Positions 1 through 8,738 of a stretch of DNA of 64,000 bases are shown piece after piece (within the stretch, counting starts at the first letter, position 1; each line of letters opens with the position of its first letter). The stretch spans positions 1 to 64,000 of the forward strand of contig CAVPDC010000022.1 in assembly GCA_963702595.1 (NCBI GenBank). The letters are read 5' to 3'. The position numbers and the translations under genes are program-made. The DNA comes from JALORV01 sp963702595. Lineage in GTDB: Bacteria; Pseudomonadota; Gammaproteobacteria; Burkholderiales; Burkholderiaceae_F. Under the pieces are notes generated by a model that was not told the origin of the DNA, ran no database searches, and worked only from the letters and a program-made list of their open reading frames with translations.

Positions 1-2
1 AG

Positions 3-137
3 CAGCCGGCGCAGGCCCGGCTCGCCTATGCGCAGGCCGAGGAGCGCGCCCGCGCGCAACGGGTGGGACTATGGGCGGTCGCGGTGCCGATCGCCCCGTG
101 GGACTACCGGCGCGAGCGCGCCGCCGAGGCGCACTGA
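3..137 (+). CDS. C-terminal end of an SNase-type thermonuclease-like protein (5' truncated by window)
   Basis: Only the last 44 codons are inside the window, ending at TGA 135-137. The tail has an alanine/arginine-rich helix (AYAQAEERARAQRVGLW) and then a PWDYRR motif. A 'GLW...P..PW.YRR' ending is characteristic of bacterial staphylococcal-nuclease-like proteins. The catalytic part lies upstream of the window, so activity cannot be judged. It runs convergently towards sodC with about 34 bases between them. A second SNase-like gene lies at 12819-13343. The family call rests on this tail alone. Confidence 0.6.
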   Translation, partial: QPAQARLAYAQAEERARAQRVGLWAVAVPIAPWDYRRERAAEAH

Positions 138-171
138 TCAAAGCGCGCCTCGCCCGCGAACAAACAGCGCT

Positions 172-684
172 TCAGCTCTTGATCACGCCGCACGCGATGC
201 GGGGCCCGGAGTTGCCGGCCGGCTGCGAGCGGTAATCATCCGGATTCGCGTAGATCACCACCGCGCGGCCGACCACCGAATTCGGGCCTGGCGCAACCGT
301 CAGAAGTGGCGTCGTGTAGGACAGCACGGCGACTCCCTGGGAGTCTGACGAGAGGTTCGGCAGGTCGCCCGCATGGGCGGACGCCGACTTCGTGATCGCC
401 ATGCGGCTTAGCCTCGGGATTGAAGTGACCGCCAGCGCTGGTGAAGTCCGCCGCCGAGCAGTCGCCCTTTTCATGGACGTGGAATCCGAACTGGCGGTTC
501 GGGCGCAAGGCCATTCGACCTCGGGGCGTACTGTCGTCTTGCCATCAGCCTCTTGGAACGTGACGGTGCCCACGACACGACCGCCCTTCGATGCGTCCAG
601 CTTCGCCGCAGCAGATGGTCCCTTGGAAACGGTCTGGCAACCCGCCAGCGCCAGCAAGATGGCAAGCATCATCAGCGTTCGCAT
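172..684 (-). CDS. sodC: Cu/Zn superoxide dismutase, lipoprotein-type, two compensating frameshifts
   Basis: Periplasmic Cu/Zn superoxide dismutase converts superoxide to peroxide and oxygen. The start at 684 (MRTLMMLAILLALAGC) gives a lipoprotein signal with a lipobox LAGC and is preceded by GGGAG; an upstream ATG at 714 is less likely. The middle segment is in another frame and carries the family core GFHVHEKGDCS, AGGHFNPE and KPHGDHE, which hold the copper and zinc histidines. The end returns to the first frame with AHAGDLPNL, VVIYANPDDY and GNSGPRIACGVI. The frame changes lie near 515 and 376, one base each. Since all conserved motifs survive, sequence error is more likely than a dead gene. 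Confidence 0.88.
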   Translation of the reverse strand: MRTLMMLAILLALAGCQTVSKGPSAAAKLDASKGGRVVGTVTFQEADGKTTVRPEVEWPCARTASSDSTSMKRATARRRTSPALAVTSIPRLSRMAITKSASAHAGDLPNLSSDSQGVAVLSYTTPLLTVAPGPNSVVGRAVVIYANPDDYRSQPAGNSGPRIACGVIKS

Positions 685-767
685 CGTCGCTCCCTGGGGT
701 GGTCCCCAATTCAATTGTGAAGCAGTGATATTACGGCGCCGGGCTGCCGGCTGCGACGCTGCCGCAC

Positions 768-1194
768 TCAGCCGGCGCGGCCGACGATCTGCGCCGTCGC
801 GATCAGCTCCTCGAGCAGCGCCATCGAAGCCCGGCCGACACCGTGAAGGGGTCGAGCACCGGCCGGTCCGAGTATTTCAGCAGCAGCGATGGATTGACCT
901 TGGTCAGGCGGACGTGTCCCATCGTCCAGCCCGCGAAGCGCCGCTCGGGCACTTCGCGGTAGTGCAGCAGCATCACCTCGCGTGGCGCGCGTCGCGCACG
1001 ATCATGTTGTACAGCGCGTTGACCGCGTCGCGCCCGCCCTCGAGCGCCTGCACGAAGACGTCGCCGCCGTGGCACAGCACGCCGGTGATGCCAAGGCCCG
1101 GGTTGTGTGCGCGCGACTGCTGGAGGATCGACTCGATAATCTCCTGCGTCACGGGCGTGGCCGCGCGGCTGGCATAAAGCAGGCGGACAAGCAT
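768..1194 (-). CDS. BLUF-domain blue-light sensor protein, frameshifted
   Basis: BLUF domains bind FAD and sense blue light. The N-terminal frame starts MLVRLLYASRAATPVT and keeps the flavin-contacting Tyr7, Asn31 (RAHN) and Gln49 (VFVQALEG). The next segment, in another frame, continues with VRDARH, the HYREVPERRFAGWTMG stretch and the expected Trp. A third frame gives the short end ALLEELIATAQIVG, stopping at 768-770. Frame changes are near 975-985 and about 840. At about 140 residues with no other domain, it is a short BLUF protein that would act through a partner. It starts 16 bases after folE stops and is probably co-transcribed with it. Confidence 0.87.
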
Positions 1195-1210
1195 CGCGTT
1201 CGGTCTCCGG

Positions 1211-1939
1211 TCAGGCGTTTTTCAGGTTCAGCAGCGCGAGGAATTCGCGACGCAGGTTGGGATCCTTCAGGAACGAGCCCCGCATCACGCTGTTGATCAT
1301 CTTCGAGTCGGTGTCCTTGACGCCGCGCCACTGCATGCAGAAGTGGTCGGCCTCCATGACGATCGCCAGGCCGTCGGGCTGCATCGTCTCCAGCAGCAGG
1401 TCGGCCAGGTGCGTGACGGCCTCTTCCTGGATCTGCGGCCGGCTCATCACCCAGTCGGCCAGGCGCACGTACTTGGACAGCCCGATCAGGTTCGAGTGTT
1501 CGTTGGGCAGCACACCGATCCAGACCTTGCCGAGGATCGGGCACAGGTGATGCGAGCAGGCACTGCGCACGGTGATCGGCCCGACGATCATCAGCTCGTT
1601 CAGGTGCTCGACGTTCGGAAACTCCGTGATCGGCGGCATCGCCGCATAGCGGCCGCGGAACACTTCCATCAGGTACATCTTGGCAACGCGGCGCGCGGTG
1701 TCGCGCGTGTTGTGATCGCTCTCGACATCGATGACGAGGCTTTGCAGCACGCCGAGGAGTTTTCCCTCAACTTCATCCTGCAGCAGGGCAAGCTCGTCGG
1801 GCTCGATGTACGGCGCGATGCAATCGTTCGCGTGGAAGCGGTGGCGCGCCTTCTGCAGGCGCTCACGGATCTTCTGCGACACCGGCACGCCGAGTTCGGT
1901 GGAGTCGGAGGAGCCGCTGGGAGGAGTGCGCGCATTCAT
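1211..1939 (-). CDS. folE: GTP cyclohydrolase I
   Basis: Catalyses GTP to 7,8-dihydroneopterin triphosphate, the first step of tetrahydrofolate and related pterin synthesis; cytosolic decamer in the family. The intact 242-residue protein has the zinc-site residues Cys128 and His131 in RSACSHHLCP and Cys201 in EADHFCMQWRGV. It also has the catalytic region LPNEHSNLIGLSKYVRLADW. The family end motif DPNLRREFLALL is present. The first about 20 residues are a variable Ser/Thr-rich tail. The BLUF gene follows after 16 bases, which links a pterin-synthesis enzyme to a flavin light sensor. Confidence 0.95.
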   Translation of the reverse strand: MNARTPPSGSSDSTELGVPVSQKIRERLQKARHRFHANDCIAPYIEPDELALLQDEVEGKLLGVLQSLVIDVESDHNTRDTARRVAKMYLMEVFRGRYAAMPPITEFPNVEHLNELMIVGPITVRSACSHHLCPILGKVWIGVLPNEHSNLIGLSKYVRLADWVMSRPQIQEEAVTHLADLLLETMQPDGLAIVMEADHFCMQWRGVKDTDSKMINSVMRGSFLKDPNLRREFLALLNLKNA

Positions 1940-2060
1940 GGTTCATAGTCCAGCGCGGGTTCGGCCTTTGACTATATAGGAAGGAAAGGAAGGTCCGATT
2001 CGTCCGACCGTGTTGCCGTGAGGGGCTCTGCGGAGCCAGGCGGCGCTGCGACGCTTGGCA

Positions 2061-2513
2061 TCAGTCGTCCGCGCCCTGCGCCCGCATCTTCGCAGCGATG
2101 TAATCACCGTGCGTAATGTGCAGCAGGTCGGCCACCTTCCGCATCAGGTGGTTCTCATGCGCAGAGAGACTGGCGTCGGAGTAGGCGACGCGCCACATCA
2201 GCTCGATGACACGCTGCTTCTGCTGCTGCGTGAAGTGGCGGTTGATGAGCGACGTGAACTGGAAATAGTCGCTCGCCTGCTTCATCTCCTCCTCGGCCAG
2301 CGCGATCAGGCGTTCCGCCTCCTCGTGCGTGAGTTCGAACTTCTCGCGCACGGCGCGCAGCACCGCCGCGCGCTCGTCTGCCGTGGCGCCCTGGTCGACG
2401 CGTGCCACCTCGATCAGCAGCGCCGCGGTGGCGAGTTCGATCGTATGGCGCTCACCCGAGGCCGGTGCGGCGCCGATGTGGCGGTCGAAGAAGTCGCGGA
2501 TCGAATTCAGCAT
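2061..2513 (-). CDS. TerB-family (tellurite resistance-type) protein
   Basis: A 150-residue, all-helical acidic protein starting MLNSIRDFFDRHIGA. The sequence ATAALLIEVARVDQGATADERAAVLRA and the later VAYSDASLSAHENHLMRKVADLLHI give the two acidic repeats typical of TerB-like domains. Such domains are linked to metal binding and membrane-stress complexes. The role here is unknown. It is transcribed away from the Bcs1-like AAA gene at 2604, with about 90 bases between the two starts. The gene is intact. Confidence 0.8.
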   Translation of the reverse strand: MLNSIRDFFDRHIGAAPASGERHTIELATAALLIEVARVDQGATADERAAVLRAVREKFELTHEEAERLIALAEEEMKQASDYFQFTSLINRHFTQQQKQRVIELMWRVAYSDASLSAHENHLMRKVADLLHITHGDYIAAKMRAQGADD

Positions 2514-2603
2514 GACCGAAATTCTGCACGGTTTGTGCGCCGCCGCAAGTCGGAATCCTGCGCGCCGGGCTAAAGTCGCGCCCGTGGGCGAGGGGGAGCA
2601 GGC

Positions 2604-3870
2604 GTGACGGATTGGTTGCAGGCCGTGTTCGGGCAGAACACGCTGCTTTCGGGCGGTCTAACGCTGGCGTTGCTGGGGCTGGTTGCTGTCTGGCTGCGTG
2701 ACGTCCCGGGCAAGCTCTTCGGCTGGGCCAAGCACTTCCTGATCACGACGCTGACGGTCGACAGTCGCGACGAACTGATGTTTCCGGCGTTGGTCGAGTA
2801 CATGGACAGTCGCGAGTCGCTGCGGCGGCTCAACAATTTCACCGCGCGCGCGGTGCGCCAGGGCACGAGCTACCAGAGCCTGCACGACGAGTTGCAGCAG
2901 GGCGGCCGGCCGCTCACGGTGCTGTCTCCGGGCGAGGGCTTCCACCTCTTCTATCTAGACGGTCGCGTCATGTGGATGAAGCGCGAGGTGCAGGTCGGTC
3001 CGTCGATCTTCGAGAAGATCGCGCTCTCCACCTTCGGCCGCAACAAGCAGCCGCTCGAGGCGCTGGTGCACGCCGCGATGGAGCACCGCATCGCGCGCGA
3101 GTTGAACCGCATCGCGGTCTACATGCCGAGCCCCTACAACAATGAATGGATGCGGGCCCGGCTTGGCAACAACCGCAAGCTCGACTCGGTCGTGCTGAAG
3201 GCCGGGCCAGAAGGAATCGATCCTCGAGGATCTGAACCGGTTCTTCGCCTCGCATGACCGCTATGAGACGCTCGGCATTCCGTGGCGGCGCGGCTACCTG
3301 CTGTACGGCCCGCCGGGCACCGGCAAGACCTCGCTCGTGACGGCGATCGCGTCCGAAATGGCGCTCAACGTCTGCGTGCTGAGCCTCGCCTCGCCCACCG
3401 TCACCGACGAGAAGATCGGCAATCTGCTGTCGTCGGTGCCGCAGCGTTCGGTGATCCTGATCGAGGATGTCGACGCTTTCTTTCGCCAGCGCGACAAGGC
3501 CGACGCCAGCGTCAAGGTTTCGTACTCCGGCTTCATCAACGCGCTCGACGGCGTCGCGGCGCACGAAGGTTCGGTCGTGTTCCTGACGACCAACCATCCG
3601 GAGCTGATCGACGAGGCCGCGATCCGCTCCGGGCGGGTCGACTTCCGCCTGGAACTCGGCCTGTGCGACGCCAGCCAGCTCGAGCGCATGTTCCTGAAGT
3701 TCTTCGACGACGCCTCGGCCGCGGCCCGTTTCGCCGCGACGGTTGCGCCCGACCGCTGGTCGCCGGCGCAGGTGCAGGAGCTTCTGCTCAAGGCGCGTTC
3801 GGTGGACGAGGCGATCGATTTGTTTTGCAGCGCAGCAGAGCTGCCGTCCAAGCAACTACGCGCCGTCTGA
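2604..3870 (+). CDS. Bcs1-like membrane-anchored AAA ATPase, one frameshift
   Basis: The N-terminus has one membrane helix (LLSGGLTLALLGLVAVWL) followed by a Bcs1_N-like region. After a one-base shift near 3205-3210 the frame continues as KESILEDLNRFFASHDRYETLG with a AAA core. The core has Walker A GPPGTGKTS (about 3310), Walker B VILIEDVDAFF, sensor 1 LTTNHPE and the arginine-rich SGRVDF. Bcs1 in mitochondria translocates folded iron-sulfur protein; bacterial homologues have no settled role. The arrangement 'membrane helix, Bcs1_N, AAA' and a length near 420 residues fit that family. Start at 2604 follows a GGGGGAGC box. Confidence 0.83.
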
Positions 3871-4018
3871 CATGACGCAACATTTGAAGGGCACCCAGCG
3901 CGTCTCATATCCCCCACACGAACCGGGGGGCAGAGTAGTTCCGTAGTGCACATCCGTCCAAATTCGACCTATAACGCGCCGTGGGACACCCACACAGCAC
4001 ATCAGGAGGGGAGACTCA

Positions 4019-5883
4019 ATGAACCATAACCAGACCGCCGGCGGGGGCCGCGGACTTCGACTGACGGCGATCAGCGCTGCGCTGCTCGCGGCATTCGCAT
4101 TGCCCAACGCGGCGAGTGCGTTCGAGTTCGATATCGGCAACGAAGACGTCGTCATCCGCTGGGACAACACCGTGCGGCTCAATATCGTGCAGCGGGTCGA
4201 AGCGCAGGACGAGGGGATGCTCAGGTACGTGAACTACGACGACGGCAACCGCAACTTCAGCCGGGGCAAGGTGTTCACGCGCTTCGACGTGCTGTCGGAG
4301 TTCGATGTCATCTACAAGAGGACCACCGGCTTCCGCGTCAGCGCGGCGGGGTGGTGGGACCCGAGCTACAACTCGCTCGACAACACCTCGGTCCTGACCT
4401 CGAACCACCTCGTCAACGGCCGCCCCGCGCTGGGCCTGCCCAACTACACCGATCGCTATGCGCGTGGCGGGTCGGGCGAATTTCTCGACGTTTTCGGCTT
4501 CACGCGCTTCGAAGTCGCGGGCGCGCCGGTCACGGTGCGGCTGGGGCAGACCACGGTGTTCTGGGGCGAGAGCCTGCTGGTCAACGGCGCAGTCACACAG
4601 CGTCGCCTACTCCCAGAACCCGCTCGATATCTGGAAGGCCCTTTCGACTCCGGGCGTCGAGGCAAAGGAAGTCTTTCGCCCGCGCGTTGGCCTGAATCTG
4701 CAGGCCCAGGTGTCCGACGACTGGTCGGTCGCGGCGCAGTACTTCTTCAACTGGCAGAGATTCTCCAACCAGGCCTGGCGCCTTCCGGAGTCGGGCTCGT
4801 ACCTCTCGATCGGCGACCACCTGCTGTGGGGCGGGGAGTCGAACATCGCAAACGCGACTGGCACGCAGCGCTACTGGCGCGGCACCGACATTACGCCGGA
4901 GGAAAACACCGGCAACTGGGGCCTGGCGGCGCGCTGGAGCCCCGACTGGCTGGACGGCACGCTCGGCGGGTATTACCGCAAGACCTACGACATGATGCCG
5001 CAGGGGATGGCGACGCCGGCCGTGCTGCCATTGTCGGCGCAGCTGTGTGCGGCCCGCGGCGGCACGCCGGTGTCAGCGACGAACTGCTACGTCAATCCGA
5101 GTGCGGCTTCGCTGCAGCAGTTGACGCAGCTTGGCAAAATCGGCACCTACAACGTCGCGTATGGATCCGACATCGACATCTTCGGCCTGAGCTTCGCCAA
5201 GAACCTCTGGGGCATCAGCGTCGGCGCCGAACTCAGCTACCGCCGCAACCAGCCGCTTTCCAGCGAGACGGTGGCGGTGCTGCCGGCGGCGTTCGTCCCG
5301 CTGGTGCCGGGCGCGATCGCAACCAACGCACTGCCCGACGCCGACACGCCGGGAGCGAAGGGCAACACGATGCATGCGCTCGTCAACCTGCTGGGCACGT
5401 TGAGCAAGACAGCGGTATTCGACGCGGCCACCTGGGCCGCCGAGCTGACCTGGAGACCATGGCTCAACGTCACGCAGAACGAGGCCGTGTTCAAGGGCCG
5501 CAGCGGCTATTCGCAGATCGACCGGGTCGACAAGAACTACTTCGGCCTGGCGATCAACTTCACGCCGACCTGGTTCCAGGTGTTCCCGGGCGTCGACATC
5601 CTGGCGCCGCTGTCGTGGTCGCAAGGCATCTCGGGCAACTCGGCGCTCGGCTCCCACGGCGGCTCGGAAGGCTCCGGCACCTTCGGCATCGGCATCGCGG
5701 CCGACATCTACCAGAAGTACCGCATCGACTTCAAGTACGTGGGCTTCTACGGCGACAATCATTGCACGGGGGCCGGTCAATCCGGGTACCTGCTCGGCTG
5801 GCGCTGCCAACATATTCAACGGCACGTTCTCGACAGTGCAAGACCGCGACTTCATTGCGCTGACGTTCAAGACGACATTCTGA
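4019..5883 (+). CDS. DUF1302 family outer-membrane-barrel-like protein, two frameshifts
   Basis: The start has a signal peptide (hydrophobic stretch LTAISAALLAAFALPNAASA). It is followed by FEFDIGNEDVVIRWDNTVRLN, the typical DUF1302 opening, and many alternating aromatic strands as in a porin-like barrel. The frame changes near 4597 into HSVAYSQNPLDIWKAL, and again near 5785, ending in FSTVQDRDFIALTFKTTF; a terminal Phe is usual for outer-membrane barrels. The total length of about 620 residues fits the family. The stop at 5881-5883 overlaps an ATG, and the DUF1329 gene follows directly. Members recur beside DUF1329, YCF48 and RND genes; the transported substrate is unknown. Confidence 0.85.
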
Positions 5884-5897
5884 TGAGGAGCAACTCC

Positions 5898-7262
5898 ATG
5901 TTTCGAAACACACTGGTCGCGGCGGCGCTGTCTGTCGCGTACGGCGGGATGGCCCTGGCGGCCGTGACTGCCGAGGAGGCCAAGCAGCTCGGCACGACGC
6001 TGACACCGATCGGCGCTGAACGGGCCGGCAACAAGGACGGCACGATTCCCGAGTGGACCGGGGGGCTCACGACGCCGCCCGCCGGGTTCGTCAAGGGCAG
6101 CGGCTTCCGCCCCGATCCGTTCGCGGCGGACAAGCCGCGGCTGACGATCGACGCCAAGAACATGGCCCAGCACGCCGACAAGCTGACGATGGGCATGCAG
6201 GAGGTCCTCAAGCGCAATCCGGGGACCTATCGCATTGATGTGTACCCGACGCGGCGGCCGGTCACGTATCCGAAGCGGCTGCTGGACAACGCCGCGAAGA
6301 ACGCGGTGACGGCCAAGACCGCCAACGGCGGGCTCTCCGTCGAGGGGGCAATCCCCGGCGTGCCGTTCCCGATCGCGAAGACCGGCCACGAGGTGATGTG
6401 GAACCACCTGCTGCGCTTCACCGGCAATACCTACTGTCCCAAGTACGACGCGTGGAACGTCGACTCGGCCGGCGTGCCGACGCTGGCGACCGTCGGCGAG
6501 TCGTGGCAGGAATACCCGATCTACCTTGGCAACAAGACTGATGCGATCAAGGGCACCGACATCTACTTCCGGATCAGGCTGAACTACCTGGGGCCGGCAC
6601 GCCGCAACGGCGAGGCCGTATTGGTCCAGGACTCGGTCAACCCGCTCGAGCAGCCGCGCCGTGCGTGGCAATACCTGCCGGGCCAGCGCCGCGTCAAGGC
6701 CGCGCCGGATCTCGCCTACGACACGCCCAATCCCGGTGCCGCCGGAGCGTTGACCTACGACGATGCATTCATGTTCAGCGGCGCGATGGACCGCTACGAC
6801 TTCAAGCTGGTCGGCAAGAAGGAGATGTACGTCCCGTACAACTCGTACAAGCTGTATTACCAGCCGGGCACTCCGCAGAACGTCATGCAGCCCAAGCACA
6901 TGAATCCCGACCTCGAGCGTTGGGAACTGCACCGCGTCTGGGTGGTGGAGGCGACGCTGAAGGAAGGCAAGCGCCACATCTACGCCAAGCGGGTGCTCTA
7001 CATCGACGAGGACAGCTGGATCATCGTGGCGACCGACCAGTACGACGCGCGCGGACAGCTCTTTGTGTCGCAGTTCATGCCAACGCCGTTCAGCTATGAC
7101 CAGCTGGCACCGACGACTTCGCTGCAGTACTACTACAACTTCATCGCGGGCAATTACGGCTTCCAGGGCATGTGCGGCCTGCACAAGGGCCTGTTCTACA
7201 ACGACGGCCTGCCCGAGCGTGAATGGTCGCCCGACTCCCTGGCGGGCGCCGGGGTGCGCTGA
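5898..7262 (+). CDS. DUF1329 family periplasmic protein (LolB-like fold family)
   Basis: The start at 5898 is chosen because GAGGAG sits 8-13 bases upstream and MFRNTLVAAALSVAYGGMALA forms a clean signal peptide; an in-frame ATG at 5883 lacks this. The mature part opens with VTAEEAKQLGTTLTPIGAERAGN and continues DGTIPEWTGGL, the standard DUF1329 start. It contains AWQYLPGQRRVK and ends FIAGNYGFQGMCGLHKGLFYNDG. The protein is about 454 residues and intact. Members are related to LolA/LolB-type lipid carriers, so carrying a hydrophobic molecule across the periplasm is a reasonable inference. It is followed by a strong terminator. Confidence 0.9.
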   Translation: MFRNTLVAAALSVAYGGMALAAVTAEEAKQLGTTLTPIGAERAGNKDGTIPEWTGGLTTPPAGFVKGSGFRPDPFAADKPRLTIDAKNMAQHADKLTMGMQEVLKRNPGTYRIDVYPTRRPVTYPKRLLDNAAKNAVTAKTANGGLSVEGAIPGVPFPIAKTGHEVMWNHLLRFTGNTYCPKYDAWNVDSAGVPTLATVGESWQEYPIYLGNKTDAIKGTDIYFRIRLNYLGPARRNGEAVLVQDSVNPLEQPRRAWQYLPGQRRVKAAPDLAYDTPNPGAAGALTYDDAFMFSGAMDRYDFKLVGKKEMYVPYNSYKLYYQPGTPQNVMQPKHMNPDLERWELHRVWVVEATLKEGKRHIYAKRVLYIDEDSWIIVATDQYDARGQLFVSQFMPTPFSYDQLAPTTSLQYYYNFIAGNYGFQGMCGLHKGLFYNDGLPEREWSPDSLAGAGVR

Positions 7263-7351
7263 CGGGACGATCGCGGGCGGGATTCCCACGGCCGGCCGTC
7301 GTCGAGACGGGCGGCCTTCGATTCCTCGTCGGCCGGTTTCTTTGCATTGAG

Positions 7352-7379
7352 AACGGCGCCCGGGTCCGGGCGCCGTTTT
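7352..7379 (+). terminator. rho-independent terminator after the DUF1302-DUF1329 pair
   Basis: A GC-rich inverted repeat (ACGGCGCCCG / CGGGCGCCGT) with a four-base loop is followed by TTTT. It lies 90 bases after the DUF1329 stop and 180 bases before the YCF48 gene, so the second half of the cluster probably has its own promoter or depends on read-through. Confidence 0.7.
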
Positions 7380-7559
7380 GATCTACAGCACGACCGGTGC
7401 AGGGACCTGACGCATCGGTCCCGACGATCCAGCTTCAAAGAGCAGAATAGGCAACCTGAGCGGAGCAGCTTGGCCCGGAGCTGCATGGGTTGCGCGTGGC
7501 GTCGCCGTAGTGCTCACAGAAGCACTCGGTCGCGCGGGGGCAAGGGTGGGAGACAAACA

Positions 7560-8699
7560 ATGATCCGAAGAGTCTGGCTGCTGGCGCTGATTGCCTGCGG
7601 CGTTCCCGTCGTCTGCGCGTCCCAGGAGTCGAAGGCGCCGGCCAAGGCCGCCGCAGCGCCGGCAGCGGTGGCCGACGTGCTGGATCGGCCCGCGCAGATG
7701 TCGCCGCTCGCGGCGCGCCGCCTGATGCAGTCCGTCGCGCGCGTCGGCAACCGGCTCGTCGCGGTCGGGCCACGCGGTCACATCGTCGTCTCGACCGATG
7801 GCGGCGCGAGCTGGAAGCAGGCGGCCGTGCCGGTCAGCTCTGACCTGACCGCGGTGTACTTCCCCAGTGACAGGAACGGGTGGGCGGTCGGCCACGACGG
7901 TGTGGTTCTGGCGACGACCGACGGCGGCGAGACCTGGACCAGGCAGCTCGACGGTCGCGCGGCAAACGGCATCCTGCTGAAGCACCTCGAGGGGCTCTCG
8001 CGGGCCGACCCCGCATCGGCCGAACTGAAGGCCTTGCTGACGGAAGCGGAGCGCTTCATGGAGCAGGGTCCGGACAAGCCGTTTCTCGACGTCTGGTTCC
8101 AGGATGACAAGAACGGCTATGTCGTCGGTGCCTACAACCTGATCTTCGCGACGAGCGACGGCGGCAAGACCTGGGAGCCGTGGTTCGATCGGACCGAAAA
8201 CCCGAAGTTTCTGAATCTTTATTCGATCCGGCCGGCCGCTGGTGGTCTCTACATCGCCGGTGAGGGCGGACTCGTGCTGCGCTTCGATCCCGCGGCCAAG
8301 CGCTTCCGCGCCGTGCCGGTGGACTACCGGGGGAGCCTGTTCGGGGTCATCGACGGCGGAGGCAACGCCGTGCTCGTGTTCGGCCTGCGCGGCAACGTGT
8401 TCCGCAGTGATGACGGCGGCAAGGTCTGGACCAAGGTCGACAGCCAGCTGCCGGCGACGATCGTCAGCGGCGTACGCACAGAGAAAGGCGCGCTGGTCAT
8501 CGCCGACCAGGGCGGCCGCATTGCGCTCAGCACCGACGGCGGCAAGTCCTTCAACCGGGTGAAGCTCGCCAAGGCCATCCCGGTCACCGCGCTGGCCGAT
8601 GCCGGGGCCGGCAAGCTCGCGTTTGCGACTCCTGTCGGCGTGCTGGTCGTCGACCCCGCCGCCGCGGCCGCACCCGCGCCCACGCCCGCCGCGCGCTGA
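7560..8699 (+). CDS. YCF48-family beta-propeller secreted protein
   Basis: The start at 7560 follows GGGAG and gives the signal peptide MIRRVWLLALIACGVPVVCA; upstream in-frame Met codons have no such support. The rest is a repeat protein with recurring 'S.DGG..W' units (STDGGASWKQ, TTDGGETWTR, TSDGGKTWEP, SDDGGKVWTK, STDGGKSFNR). That is the sialidase/BNR-like pattern of YCF48 (Hcf136-type) propellers. About 379 residues, ending in a proline/alanine-rich tail. It lies 39 bases before the RND gene. In this recurrent cluster the propeller probably acts in the periplasm as an assembly or scaffold factor for the pump; that is inference. Confidence 0.87.
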   Translation: MIRRVWLLALIACGVPVVCASQESKAPAKAAAAPAAVADVLDRPAQMSPLAARRLMQSVARVGNRLVAVGPRGHIVVSTDGGASWKQAAVPVSSDLTAVYFPSDRNGWAVGHDGVVLATTDGGETWTRQLDGRAANGILLKHLEGLSRADPASAELKALLTEAERFMEQGPDKPFLDVWFQDDKNGYVVGAYNLIFATSDGGKTWEPWFDRTENPKFLNLYSIRPAAGGLYIAGEGGLVLRFDPAAKRFRAVPVDYRGSLFGVIDGGGNAVLVFGLRGNVFRSDDGGKVWTKVDSQLPATIVSGVRTEKGALVIADQGGRIALSTDGGKSFNRVKLAKAIPVTALADAGAGKLAFATPVGVLVVDPAAAAAPAPTPAAR

Positions 8700-8738
8700 A
8701 CACCGCCGTCGAAGCACTCGCCCGCAAAGGACACCACG

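Noticed and set aside
5073..7289. 738-codon minus-strand open frame opposite DUF1302/DUF1329
   Set aside because: Same antisense effect; no domain, no ribosome site, and the plus-strand genes are clear.
7347..7559. Upstream in-frame start for the YCF48 gene
   Set aside because: It would run through the terminator hairpin and lacks a ribosome site; the start at 7560 has both GGGAG and a signal peptide.
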